NCBI GenBank assembly: GCA_946621465.1 | Contig: CAMOOO010000011.1 | Span: 1 to 43,475 of the forward strand | Source: an uncultured Clostridia bacterium | GTDB taxonomy: Bacteria > Bacillota > Clostridia > Christensenellales > DTU072 | Length of the DNA: 43,475 nt | Direction of reading: 5' to 3' | Part shown: positions 1 to 8,827 of the stretch, one piece after another | Layout: the number at the start of each line of letters is the position of its first letter | Numbering within the stretch: the first letter of the stretch is position 1 | The notes under the pieces: model-generated | The model's input: only the letters and a program-made list of their open reading frames with translations | The model's database searches: none | What the model was told of the DNA's origin: nothing | Position numbers and translations under genes: made by a program

Positions 1-272
1 ATTACATTCTTTTCAGACAAATATTCTGTAATATCATATTTATCAAAATAAACTATATGGTCGGGATTACTGCGATACGGAGCCAAATATCCCTTGGTAA
101 TATTCTTTCCGTTAATATGTACCTCGTAATATCCAAGTCCGGTGATAGTTAAAACCGCGGATTTTACTTTTTCTTTTACTATAAAAGTTTTTCGAAAATA
201 TGGAGCATTGACAAATTTTTCAAGTGTGTTTTTTTCTCTCCCTGCACAGATATATTTTGCATTAAGTTTCAT
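1..272 (-). CDS. Alpha-L-rhamnosidase (GH78), N-terminal part, cut by window edge
   Basis: Reading down from an ATG at 272 gives an open frame to the window edge, about 90 codons. It begins MKLNAKYICAGREKN and continues with a beta-sandwich segment containing FRKTF, ITGLGYYEVHINGK and LAPYRSNPDHIVYFDKYDIT. This is the typical pattern of the N-terminal domain of GH78 alpha-L-rhamnosidases, where the GxYExxINGK and DVT motifs are conserved. The family releases terminal L-rhamnose from pectic or flavonoid glycans. The start is supported by an AGGTG ribosome binding site 6 bases upstream. No signal peptide is visible, so a cytoplasmic enzyme is likely. The catalytic barrel lies outside the window and cannot be checked. 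It follows the isomerase/GH30 remnant by only a few bases and would be last in the minus-strand group. Confidence 0.75.
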   Translation of the reverse strand, partial: MKLNAKYICAGREKNTLEKFVNAPYFRKTFIVKEKVKSAVLTITGLGYYEVHINGKNITKGYLAPYRSNPDHIVYFDKYDITEYLSEKNV

Positions 273-277
273 AACTT

Positions 278-670
278 TCACCTGTTATACTTTCTGTTAA
301 TAAAAATGTTTTTATCGTATGAGCATTTATTTTGTATTTCGGTAACAGTATCTTTTATGCGAATATTTACAGGTAAATTAAGATTTGAAGAATTTAATAT
401 CACACAAACAATTTCTCCGTTAGGATTACGAAAAGCACAGACATCCAGAGCATCGGTGTACCTTGTTATCGCAATCCGTTTTGCACCTCGTTTTAGATAC
501 TTGGAAAAATGACCAATATAATAATAAATCGGAGTACCGGTCGCAAACACAACGCCGTCGCCCTGCCGGTAATGCACCGAAACGGTCACATTTTTAAGAG
601 TATCAAGGGCATCCTCGGTATCGACGCCGTAGTTCGCAAAAATCGCCTTTGCCGATTCCTATCTTGTCAT
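278..670 (-). pseudogene. Chimeric remnant: L-rhamnose isomerase N-terminus joined to GH30 C-terminus
   Basis: From an ATG at 670, preceded by an AGGA site, the frame reads MTR, then a TAG stop at 661-659, then continues open as ESAKAIFANYGVDTEDALDT and LKNVTVSVHYRQGDG. That resembles the first about 40 residues of L-rhamnose isomerase (RhaA), whose family signature here is VSxHCWQGDDV. At about 540 the frame switches without a break to YYYIGHFSKYLKRGAKRI, followed by CAFRNPNGEIVCVILNSS. That is the C-terminal beta-domain of GH30 hydrolases, and it ends at a TGA at 278. Both halves lack their catalytic parts, and the stop at codon 4 breaks the only plausible start, although GTG at 589 could still initiate a short product. 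It is most likely a deletion fusion left from a rhaA gene and a GH30 gene. The identification rests on motif recognition only. Confidence 0.6.
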
Positions 671-727
671 ATACAAATTCCTCATGACAGCAAGTGTGAT
701 GTCATATCTCAAATCCGATTTATTGTA

Positions 728-1942
728 TCACGTTTTTGTTTCAATTACAAGCAAAGTTTCGTTATCCTGCGGCGGAATGAAAACAGAGCCGTCGGAACAT
801 ACGGGGTTGGCAGTGCCGAATTCACCCTTTACGACGTCAAAACGCTTTGCGCCGACGATTTTTTTGTCTGTCGTTTTTAAGAAAGCGGGCTTGCCTTTTG
901 TCACAAAGACTACGATCGTTTTTTCGTCGGCTGCCGCGACTGCGTTATAGCAGCCACCAAATTCTCTCAAACCGGTAACGTCAACGCGGGTCAGAAATTT
1001 GTTTATATTTCCTATTTCCCGCGCCATAGGACGGAAAAGAGCCTCTTTCCAGTCAAAAGGATATTCGCCGTCGCTTTTTTCTTTGAAGCACCAGACGCTC
1101 CTGTGACCGTAAACGGTGCCGAGGGATCCCGCGATCATATTGCCGTAGATCCTCGCGCGGATATCCTCCGGCCCGAAATAATAGCCTAACCGGAGATCGA
1201 AATTGACGGGAAAATCCTCATAAAAACTTTCGGCGTCGAGGCAGGGCTTGTTTTCCTTTTCAAGAACGCTTTTTATCATCTTTTCACTCAAAAATCCGCC
1301 GAAGGAGTGCCCCGACTGAATACTGTGAAAATCAATATACGCACAGTCGGGAAGATAATCGAGAGACGTTGCCTCACCGCAAGGATGATAAGTCATAAGA
1401 TGTCTTACCTTTTCGCCTTTCGCGATACCCGCCGCCATATTGTCGATAATTTGTCTGTGTACGGCGGATTCAATGGGTCGGTCTCCGCCGAGCATAAAGA
1501 TAACGTTTTCACGACAGCCGACAAGCCCCGATATATATTCACCGTAGGCTCCGGCGTTTTCGGGGGTGAAAATTTCGGGACCCGTTCCCCATTTTTTGTT
1601 GAATTTATCGCCCCACGTCGGCAACAGGGTCAGAACGACATCCCTTTTTTCACACTCCCCGAGCAGAAAAAGCAATAATTCAAAGTATTGCGGGTCGGGT
1701 CTTGATACGTCTCCGTTTATAAACGGAAGCCTGCCCTCGCGATTCGGGACGTTTATTCCGTCAAGTTCTGATATCGCGCTGACTTGTATCGCGTTGAAGC
1801 CCTGATTTTTACGGACGTCAAGATAATAAACGATCTCATCCCGCGTCAGTCTTTGGAGCAGAGTCCACGCCGTATCCGCAAGATAGGGATAGTATTTTCC
1901 GTCCTTTTCGAGATATCTGTTGTTTTTTGCAACTGTTATCAT
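728..1942 (-). CDS. GH140-like hydrolase (DUF4038, apiosidase-like)
   Basis: 404 residues, no signal peptide. The N-terminal (beta/alpha)8 barrel of the DUF4038 type covers roughly residues 5-310. It contains the family landmarks YLADTAWTL (19-28), LPTWGDK (107-113), FMLGGDRP (149-156) and PCLDAESFYED (233-243). D154 and E238 lie where the GH140 acid and nucleophile carboxylates are expected. Residues about 320-404 form the small beta domain usually annotated as a putative collagen-binding domain, which is typical of this family. Characterised GH140 members remove apiose side chains from rhamnogalacturonan II, but DUF4038 proteins are diverse and the substrate here is unproven. The ATG overlaps the TGA of the upstream esterase (ATGA), so translation is probably coupled. 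The nearby GH78 and rhaA remnant fit a pectin side-chain role. Confidence 0.75.
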   Translation of the reverse strand: MITVAKNNRYLEKDGKYYPYLADTAWTLLQRLTRDEIVYYLDVRKNQGFNAIQVSAISELDGINVPNREGRLPFINGDVSRPDPQYFELLLFLLGECEKRDVVLTLLPTWGDKFNKKWGTGPEIFTPENAGAYGEYISGLVGCRENVIFMLGGDRPIESAVHRQIIDNMAAGIAKGEKVRHLMTYHPCGEATSLDYLPDCAYIDFHSIQSGHSFGGFLSEKMIKSVLEKENKPCLDAESFYEDFPVNFDLRLGYYFGPEDIRARIYGNMIAGSLGTVYGHRSVWCFKEKSDGEYPFDWKEALFRPMAREIGNINKFLTRVDVTGLREFGGCYNAVAAADEKTIVVFVTKGKPAFLKTTDKKIVGAKRFDVVKGEFGTANPVCSDGSVFIPPQDNETLLVIETKT

Positions 1943-3003
1943 AGCATTTCCTTTAACCGGTCTGTAAGAGTTCTTGCGACGCGCGCGTGGGTATAAACCG
2001 AGTAGTGCCCGTTTGCTCCCACGCCCTCGTATTCTTTTTTAGATGGGAAAACGAGAGTCCCGACTCTGCCCGTCCTTTGCGCGGCGCGCAGACACTCGGG
2101 TTTCAGCATCATATCATCTTCGCAGATGAACAGTATCGGCACACCGGGCCTTAAATCGCACACACGCTCAAAAAAACGGTAAACCGTTTCTTCAAACGCT
2201 TTTCTTCTTTTTTTTCTCTCGCTTTCGTATCTACTGTCCTCGGGAAGATCGGCAAGAGAACAGTATTGGCGGTCGTTTTGACCGAGTTTTATCACAACTG
2301 CGGCGCAGTCGTCTTTAGAAAAATCCCATTTTTGAGGTTGGATGCCGATCTGCGAACAAAACACCTTATCGGAGTATTCATACAATTCCGGGATAAGATT
2401 TACGGTATTACAGCCGTAATCATGAAAAAAGCCGTTGCCGGAAGCCGCGATAACGCTTACGGACAAACCGAGATCTCTTGCGGTCACGGCGGCATAGGAA
2501 TTGCTGAAGTTTTCTTCGCCCGTAACGAATTCCGGCGATCGGTTTGAACAAAGATTTCCGTAGCCGCAGGTTATAGAGTCGCCTATGAACTCTATCATTG
2601 ATTTCCTTTTTTCCGAAAGCGGCAAAAATTCTCCGTCGCAAACCAACGAAACAAGTCCTGATTTTCCGTACCACATTTCGGTTTCCTTAACCACCCTGAC
2701 GGTATGCGTTCCCACGGCGAGATCCTCCGCAAGAACGTAAAGTCCGCCGTTTTTATCGAGCGGAAACCGCGCCGTCTCATAAACGCTGCCGTCTACGAAA
2801 ACTCCGATATAAGCCCTTTCGTTTTCATTCGGCACAGGCTCGTTTATATTACCCGTAACGAATTTAGCGGACACGCTTGTCCCGATGAAAGAAAACTCAA
2901 ATCCGCTGCCGCTCCAGTTGAAAAATCTCGCGCCGACGGCATCGTGATCGACCGTTCTGCCGTTATACCTTATAAGACCGTTGTGGTATTTGATTGTATC
3001 CAT
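1939..3003 (-). CDS. CE2-like SGNH/GDSL carbohydrate esterase
   Basis: 354 residues with no signal peptide. An N-terminal jelly-roll domain (about 1-125) precedes an SGNH hydrolase domain (about 135-354), the two-domain layout of carbohydrate esterase family 2. Visible blocks are FIGDSITCGYG (nucleophile S143), GQND (N243) and a C-terminal GHYSVYTHARVA in which H333 or H339 supplies the catalytic histidine. CE2 enzymes remove O-acetyl groups from sugars in xylan or glucomannan. The start has a CGGAGAG site 9 bases upstream. It overlaps the GH140-like gene by 4 bases. The strong terminator at 3021-3060 lies directly upstream and leaves no room for its own promoter, so expression probably depends on read-through from the long upstream run. 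With no export signal it probably acts on imported acetylated oligosaccharides. Confidence 0.8.
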   Translation of the reverse strand: MDTIKYHNGLIRYNGRTVDHDAVGARFFNWSGSGFEFSFIGTSVSAKFVTGNINEPVPNENERAYIGVFVDGSVYETARFPLDKNGGLYVLAEDLAVGTHTVRVVKETEMWYGKSGLVSLVCDGEFLPLSEKRKSMIEFIGDSITCGYGNLCSNRSPEFVTGEENFSNSYAAVTARDLGLSVSVIAASGNGFFHDYGCNTVNLIPELYEYSDKVFCSQIGIQPQKWDFSKDDCAAVVIKLGQNDRQYCSLADLPEDSRYESERKKRRKAFEETVYRFFERVCDLRPGVPILFICEDDMMLKPECLRAAQRTGRVGTLVFPSKKEYEGVGANGHYSVYTHARVARTLTDRLKEML

Positions 3004-3020
3004 TTTTTACATCTCTCCGA

Positions 3021-3060
3021 AAAAAACAAAAGCAGACTACCGAAATGACAGTCTGCTTTT
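3021..3060 (-). terminator. Intrinsic terminator after the 1462-residue surface protein gene
   Basis: An 11-bp perfect stem (AAAAGCAGACT at 3028-3038 against AGTCTGCTTTT at 3050-3060) with an 11-base loop is followed on the minus strand by a T-rich tract from 3030 down to 3021. It sits 11 bases past the stop of the upstream gene and its T tract abuts the ribosome binding site of the esterase gene. It probably ends most of the long operon transcript and allows partial read-through. Confidence 0.88.
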
Positions 3061-3071
3061 GCGATTGTTGA

Positions 3072-6000
3072 TTACTTTTTGAACAGTTTGATCGCGACAA
3101 ACGCAGACGCAATGACAAAACCTGCGGAAACAACGCTTGTGATCACAGCCACTGTCCATAATAAGGTCTTGACATTGAAAGATCCGACCGACAATCCTCC
3201 TGCCTTTTCAACGAGGGCGTAGGATCGAAGCGTCGCCGTTTCAACCGTTAAGCAGTCATTGAGAAGTCCTGTGGAGACTATCTCCGCGCCGTAATCGTCA
3301 ACGCAGGCAAGAGTCAGGGTCTTGTCTTTGACGGGGATGCTCAATCTGACTATTCTGCCGCCGAGATCGATCTCCGATCCCGATGCGTCAACTACGCATA
3401 CCTTGTAAATGCTTTTTGCGGTGTAATAAGGCAGGGAGTCGTTTACAAATTCAAGTGATTTCTGACTGTCATCAACATCGACCTTGAGATTTGCTCCGAG
3501 TTTTGCGAGATCGTCGGTACCCGACAGCGCAAATATCCTCGCGATAACACCGTTGTCAGCCTTGACATCGATGAAAGCGGGAAGTTTCTTCTCCTCCTCC
3601 TCAACGTCCTGAACGGCGCTCAACTTACCGAAAGCCTTGAGTTCTTCAAGTCGGCAGGCGCCGTAACGGCTGTCACCGATCGTGAAGACGTATGCGATAT
3701 AGCGAACGCCCTTCCATTCACTCTGCGCGTCAGCCGAATAGTATGCGTTTTCATCCGGCCCGGAAGCGTCCTCGTATCCTTCTTTCAATACAAGGGGTTT
3801 AGTATTGAAAAGATCGTCGAATTTCCTTGACGCATAGACCTTCGCGCTCTTGATACCCTTATGGATACCCGAGTCCTCTTCGATCGCGTCGGCTGAAGCG
3901 TAGATATCAACGCCGCTTAAATCGAAGTTTTCATAAAGATTATAAATGAATACGAATTTCGTATTGTTGACGTCGGCGCCTCCCCAGAATTCGACGGGAT
4001 CACGCGAACCGTCGGTCAAAGCGAAAACGAAATTGCTCGCGCCCATATAAACCGGATCTGCAAGATTATCCGTCGCAACACCGTAATACTCGGCGTCGAT
4101 GCCTTCGATAATGCTTGTTGCCTCGACAGCCGCGGTCTGGTCGGCGGATCTCGATCCGTAGGCTTCGAATTCACGCATTCTCCAGCCGCCGTCCGAACTG
4201 TTTGTAAGGAAGAAAGCGATGTATCTGATCTTTGACAGATTTGTGTTAAGACCTATTTCGTTGGTTGTATCGCCGTCGTTCTTATATGAATAAACGAGGC
4301 TCTTTGTCTTATAAAGATCCGAAAGTTTTTCGGAAGCATAGACCTTATAGCCGTTGTTGACGATAAGCGCCGAATCAGCCGCGCCTGCAAAAGCGTGGAT
4401 ATGGCTGATATCGTAATAAGCGTCAAGTTCATACATAACGCCCGGCTTATCGGCAGCCGTCAGGCTCCAGATATCGTAGTGCTTACCGTAATTACCGTCA
4501 GTCAGTCTTGAAAGATCGTCCTTTTTGTCGGCGTCCATAAAGCCGTAGTCATATTCCTTGGAGCCGAGATAGTCACCGCCTGGAGCGATGATCTTCGTTG
4601 CTTTCGCGCTCTTGAGAATATTACCCGCGGCGGGAGCCTTCGGCCATTCGATCTTTTTGACCTTGACGGGATTTCCGTCGCCGGTGACGTCAAATTCAGC
4701 CAACTGAATAGAGGTGCCTTCATTGTAATCGGTAACGATGAATGCGAGGTATTTAGCCTTCTTGCCTATCTTGACGGTCACTTTTTCGCCGGAACAGTTT
4801 ATGTTCGTCGCGATCCTTGAAGAATAGAGATTTCCCGCGGTTTCAGAAGCATAAATGTCGATATTTACGGCTTCGGTGCCTGTGCCGCCGTAGATAACGG
4901 CGCTGTCAAGAATATATATGCCGTCAAGCGTGTACATAACTCCGACGTTTTGCGGATACTCCCAGTCGTGTGCGCCCCAGACTTCAAAGGAGTTCTTTAC
5001 GTCGCCGTCGATCGCGAGATTAACGGCGTTGGCATTCGCGGCGCTGAAACGGGTGTTTTCAGCGACGACACCGGTCGCGACGTTCTGTATCACCGTGGCA
5101 GACGCCTCAAGATGAGCGGAAATGAAATTGTCGTTTTTCTCCTGTACCGGCGGCGTCGTCCAATCCCAGTTCGTCGCGGGATCGTAATTGAAATTCATAG
5201 CGTCGCTGACCGCTTTACGCAAAACGTTCATATCAACGCCCGAAAAAGCGGGATGATCGTTTCCGAAGGTGTTTTCGTTGATATCCGCACCGAATATCGA
5301 GGCAACGTAGCAGGCGCCCGCGAGATACTGTCCGTACTGATTAGCGTGCTGATTATCGCTGTCGTTGACGTTCAGTCCCTCTTTGCGGGCAAATTCGAAT
5401 GCGCGCCCGCTCGGAATTATAGTCAAACCGCCGTTATCCTCCGACAACTGATGATAACAATTCTCAATAATCCTGAAATCGTTTTTCGTGTTATTATCAG
5501 CAGCCCACGTCGCCCAACTCCAAGTTTCATGTATCATTATTTCTGCGGTCGGGAGTTTGCTCTTGATGTAGGCGATGAGATCGGGTGCCTTTTCATAGGT
5601 CGAATAATCGTATGACGCCATACTTCCCTGTTGAATAACGACGATATCCCATTGTGCAAAATCAAGGGCTTCGTCTATGGTAGCCTTTTCATTTGATCCG
5701 TCCTTGACCGTATGTCGGGTCGAGGGCGAGTTTTGATCGGTATAGGCAAATTTGTAAACCGCGTTTTTATTTACCGCGTTTTCATAATGCTGGGATAAGG
5801 TGCAACTCGGATACTTGAGATATCCGAACACAAGATCGAGATCCTGCGCCTTCGCGATATCGCTTGCATATATCGAGGCATTCTCGGCAAAACTGTTGCC
5901 GATCGTCAGAACGCGGGTCGCCTTCGCGGGTTCCGGCGGGGTCTCCGGATCAGTCACTGCGGGCTTTTCGGCGGACCAAAGTTCAAATTCCTTGACTCTC

Positions 6001-7460
6001 TGATTGCCGACATAATTCGTGCAGACAAAGGCGATATACTGAACGGTGGCGTTTATATCCGCCGTCTGCGCGGCATCTCCGCAGACGATATCGTCGCCGA
6101 TAATGCTGTCGTCGGTAAATAGGTCGGTAAGAGAAGCCGAGGCATAGACGCGATAGGTGTCGGGATATGCATCGAAACCGGAATAAATAACCGTGTGTGA
6201 AACGTATACCGGAACCGAAAGACAATACAAAGCGCCGACGTAATATGGGGTATCCCAATCGAGAGCGCCGTAAACGTCATAGTGGGTCGCGGTATCGCCG
6301 TCAACGGTCTTTGCGATCGTTTCTGTGCCGAAACGGGTGCTGTTGGTCACCGCGCCGGTAGACGTCTCCATCAGGATGCCGTTTGAAGTTTCAAGATAAG
6401 AACCGAGAATATTTGCAGGTTCAAAAGGTTTTTCGGTCGTATCCTCGGCAGACCAGAGTTCAAGTTCCTTGACTCTGCCACCGTCACTCGCGAATACAAA
6501 GGCGATATACTTGACCTTTGCGTTTATTTCGACCTCTATCTTCTCGTTTTCACATTTTGCATTATTCAGTAAAGCGATGTCAAACAAGGCGTCAAGATCG
6601 TCGCTTGCATAAACATTCCAGTAATCGGGGTATCCGGCAAGACCTGAAACGATAGCCGCTTTCCCGGAATAATAAGTATCGTCAAGTGTGAAAATAACGC
6701 CGACTTTCGTCGTTTCATTCCAACCGTAGACGTCAATGTGATTTACCGTGTTGCCGTCGGTAGATCCCGCGATAGCGCCGTTTTCATTGAACTTTGAATT
6801 GACGCTATAGGAACCGTTCTCGGTATTGTAGAGGATCCCCGTCGCTTCCGATAAAGCCGTTTTCAAAAGGTTTTCGGATTTGAACTCTGGGGTTTCCTGC
6901 TTATCCGCAGTCCAGAGTTGGATTTCCGCAAGTCTGCCGTTTCCGACGTAATCGGTAAGAAATACGGCGATATACTTTACGTCACGGTTCAGGTGTACCG
7001 ACTTTTCGGAGCCGGTACAAACAATGTTTTCGATACTGTTATCCGACGAATAAAGATCGTCGGTAGTGTCGGAAGCGTAAACCTTGTAGGTATCGGGATA
7101 TTCGGTGTATCCCGAAAAGATCTTCAGATCTCCGCAGTAATAAGTATCGTCCAAAGTTATGAACGCACCGGAGTTTCTGTTGCCCCAGTCGTTTGCACCG
7201 TAAACATCCTTACGGTCATTTGTATTTCCGTCGAACATCGAACCGAAAACCTGACCGCTGCCGTTGAACTGATTGTGATCGAAGACCTCTCCGGTCAAGG
7301 TGTTCATAACGACGCCCTTGACGCTGTCAACGTTGTTTAAAAAAACGTTAACGGGCATGTCGTCCTGCGCACTGATTATAAGCGCAAGAGGCAGTGAGCA
7401 GGCGAGTGTCAGGCAGGCAACCGTGATCGAAATGACTCTGATGCTTAATTTTCTGAACAT
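3072..7460 (-). CDS. Giant surface protein: discoidin-like module array with DUF4886 (SGNH-like) domain, C-terminal membrane anchor
   Basis: 1462 residues. A Sec signal peptide (about 1-31) is followed by three related discoidin-like modules (about 38-190, 195-345, 350-505), a DUF4886 domain (about 515-770), three more divergent modules (about 780-1310), a final beta domain, and a C-terminal transmembrane helix (about 1430-1457) ending KLFKK. Each module repeats a pattern of TLDDxYYxG, YPDTYxVYAS, xYIAFV and an ExxLWSAE end. The DUF4886 domain has RVLTIGNSFAENAS at its start, WDIVVIQQGS in the middle and DNQHANQYGQYLAG near the end, resembling the Ser, oxyanion and His blocks of SGNH esterases. 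No LPXTG motif was found, so it is probably held by the helix alone. It is the last gene of the long minus-strand run, 30 bases after the SBP. The function is unproven; a surface glycan-binding esterase is my inference. Confidence 0.75.
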   Translation of the reverse strand: MFRKLSIRVISITVACLTLACSLPLALIISAQDDMPVNVFLNNVDSVKGVVMNTLTGEVFDHNQFNGSGQVFGSMFDGNTNDRKDVYGANDWGNRNSGAFITLDDTYYCGDLKIFSGYTEYPDTYKVYASDTTDDLYSSDNSIENIVCTGSEKSVHLNRDVKYIAVFLTDYVGNGRLAEIQLWTADKQETPEFKSENLLKTALSEATGILYNTENGSYSVNSKFNENGAIAGSTDGNTVNHIDVYGWNETTKVGVIFTLDDTYYSGKAAIVSGLAGYPDYWNVYASDDLDALFDIALLNNAKCENEKIEVEINAKVKYIAFVFASDGGRVKELELWSAEDTTEKPFEPANILGSYLETSNGILMETSTGAVTNSTRFGTETIAKTVDGDTATHYDVYGALDWDTPYYVGALYCLSVPVYVSHTVIYSGFDAYPDTYRVYASASLTDLFTDDSIIGDDIVCGDAAQTADINATVQYIAFVCTNYVGNQRVKEFELWSAEKPAVTDPETPPEPAKATRVLTIGNSFAENASIYASDIAKAQDLDLVFGYLKYPSCTLSQHYENAVNKNAVYKFAYTDQNSPSTRHTVKDGSNEKATIDEALDFAQWDIVVIQQGSMASYDYSTYEKAPDLIAYIKSKLPTAEIMIHETWSWATWAADNNTKNDFRIIENCYHQLSEDNGGLTIIPSGRAFEFARKEGLNVNDSDNQHANQYGQYLAGACYVASIFGADINENTFGNDHPAFSGVDMNVLRKAVSDAMNFNYDPATNWDWTTPPVQEKNDNFISAHLEASATVIQNVATGVVAENTRFSAANANAVNLAIDGDVKNSFEVWGAHDWEYPQNVGVMYTLDGIYILDSAVIYGGTGTEAVNIDIYASETAGNLYSSRIATNINCSGEKVTVKIGKKAKYLAFIVTDYNEGTSIQLAEFDVTGDGNPVKVKKIEWPKAPAAGNILKSAKATKIIAPGGDYLGSKEYDYGFMDADKKDDLSRLTDGNYGKHYDIWSLTAADKPGVMYELDAYYDISHIHAFAGAADSALIVNNGYKVYASEKLSDLYKTKSLVYSYKNDGDTTNEIGLNTNLSKIRYIAFFLTNSSDGGWRMREFEAYGSRSADQTAAVEATSIIEGIDAEYYGVATDNLADPVYMGASNFVFALTDGSRDPVEFWGGADVNNTKFVFIYNLYENFDLSGVDIYASADAIEEDSGIHKGIKSAKVYASRKFDDLFNTKPLVLKEGYEDASGPDENAYYSADAQSEWKGVRYIAYVFTIGDSRYGACRLEELKAFGKLSAVQDVEEEEKKLPAFIDVKADNGVIARIFALSGTDDLAKLGANLKVDVDDSQKSLEFVNDSLPYYTAKSIYKVCVVDASGSEIDLGGRIVRLSIPVKDKTLTLACVDDYGAEIVSTGLLNDCLTVETATLRSYALVEKAGGLSVGSFNVKTLLWTVAVITSVVSAGFVIASAFVAIKLFKK

Positions 7461-7490
7461 TTTCGGGCTCCTTTCCGGAGTAAAAAATCA

Positions 7491-8804
7491 TTATTCATTG
7501 ATGATTTTATCTATCTGTGCCTTGAAACTTGTTTTGTATTCGCTGATAAGTTGCGAAACGTCGTCACCGCCAGCGACCCTTGCGATCATCTGAACGTATT
7601 CCTCGCCGAGTGTGCCGTAAGCATAGTTTGCATAGTTTATGTTCTCATAATAGGGAGTTATGCGGTTGATCTGCTCTTTCGTCAGGTAGTTTTCCCAGGA
7701 ATTGTCTCCCCTGCCCTGAGTCATATGAAGAGCGAAGGCGGCTACAGCCTCGGCGTTCTTACTTCCGTTTACAACACCGATCGCCTTAAGCCAATCGGTC
7801 GGATAAGCGCCCTTTTCGTTGCCTTTTGCAAGCGGAATGGGAGCGATATCCCAGTTGTTCTTTACAACGTCGGGAACATTGCTGTCGTTCATCATCTTGG
7901 GAGCCTCGTAAAGACCGTCTATGCTCATTGCGGCCGTACCTTTACGGAAAGAAGCGTTTGCATCGACTACCGGGTTGGTCGGATCGGTGAGTTTCTTGAT
8001 GAAGTTGAGACCGGCAAGAACTTTTGAGTCTCCGAGGTTCTGAGATGGTACGCCGTTTGAATCGTAGGTAACGATCTGTGTTCCCTGACCCGAAACGAAT
8101 TCCGCGTAACTGCGGGTGTTTTCACCGCCGGCGGAATAGCCGTAGATACCCGTTCTTGTGTTTGTGAGTTGCTTTGCAAGATTATAGAAGGTGTCTAAAT
8201 TCCAGTTGCCGTCCTTTGCATAGTCATTCGGGGTCTTGAGTCCCGACTCCTTGAAAAGATCGGTTCTGTAATAAACGACCATCATATCGACATCCCAATA
8301 TGAACTGAAACCGTAATAGTTATTGTTCCATTTGTAGAAATCCATTTTGTCTATGTCAAATCCGCCGTTTTCTATGCCCTTCTTGCTCTTCTTGTCGAGC
8401 AGGTACTCGGACTTAATGAACTGATTGATCGGCTGATACATACCGGCGATGATCTGGGTCGGGAAGAAAGCGCCGTAGATATATCCTATGTCATAAGGAT
8501 CGTTGGCGGCAATGGAAGCGGCGATTTTCGTGTTGTAGTTCTGATAGTCAACTATCTCGTCAACGATAGTCGAACCGGTGCGCTCCTCAAATTCCTTGAC
8601 GAGTTTCTTCTCGCTTTCGCTCGGCTCGTACCAAAGTATTCTTTTGAGGGTAACGCCGTTGAACTTCTTCAACCAGAGTCCGTCCGCCGAGCGCGTCGTG
8701 GCGGTTTCTTCTTTCTCTGCGCCGCCGTTGCCGGAGCCGCAGGCGGTAAGCCCAAGCGCCATAACGACAACAAGGATCAATGCAATGATTTTTTGTGCTT
8801 TCAT
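7491..8804 (-). CDS. Carbohydrate ABC transporter substrate-binding lipoprotein
   Basis: 437 residues from the ATG at 8804, which has AAGGAG 8 bases upstream; the in-frame extension to 9080 lies inside the permease gene and is not real. The N-terminus has a lipoprotein signal peptide with lipobox LTAC (cysteine about 21), then a family 1 extracellular solute-binding fold. Typical features are VKEFEERTGSTIVDEIV near the start, YNTKIAASIAANDPYDIGYI, and YYRTDLFKESGLKTPNDYA. It should capture oligosaccharides outside the membrane and deliver them to the two permeases encoded immediately upstream. Cluster context suggests mannan- or glucomannan-derived oligosaccharides, but ligand specificity cannot be read from the sequence. 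Confidence 0.92.
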   Translation of the reverse strand: MKAQKIIALILVVVMALGLTACGSGNGGAEKEETATTRSADGLWLKKFNGVTLKRILWYEPSESEKKLVKEFEERTGSTIVDEIVDYQNYNTKIAASIAANDPYDIGYIYGAFFPTQIIAGMYQPINQFIKSEYLLDKKSKKGIENGGFDIDKMDFYKWNNNYYGFSSYWDVDMMVVYYRTDLFKESGLKTPNDYAKDGNWNLDTFYNLAKQLTNTRTGIYGYSAGGENTRSYAEFVSGQGTQIVTYDSNGVPSQNLGDSKVLAGLNFIKKLTDPTNPVVDANASFRKGTAAMSIDGLYEAPKMMNDSNVPDVVKNNWDIAPIPLAKGNEKGAYPTDWLKAIGVVNGSKNAEAVAAFALHMTQGRGDNSWENYLTKEQINRITPYYENINYANYAYGTLGEEYVQMIARVAGGDDVSQLISEYKTSFKAQIDKIINE

Positions 8805-8827
8805 ATTAAAGTCTCCTTTAAAAATTT

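Noticed and set aside
4950..5615. 221-residue frame opposite the DUF4886 domain
   Set aside because: It is antisense to a repeat-rich gene and has no recognisable domain.
3072..7460. Sortase-anchored protein
   Set aside because: The C-terminus has a helix and a basic tail, but no LPXTG-like motif could be found before it.
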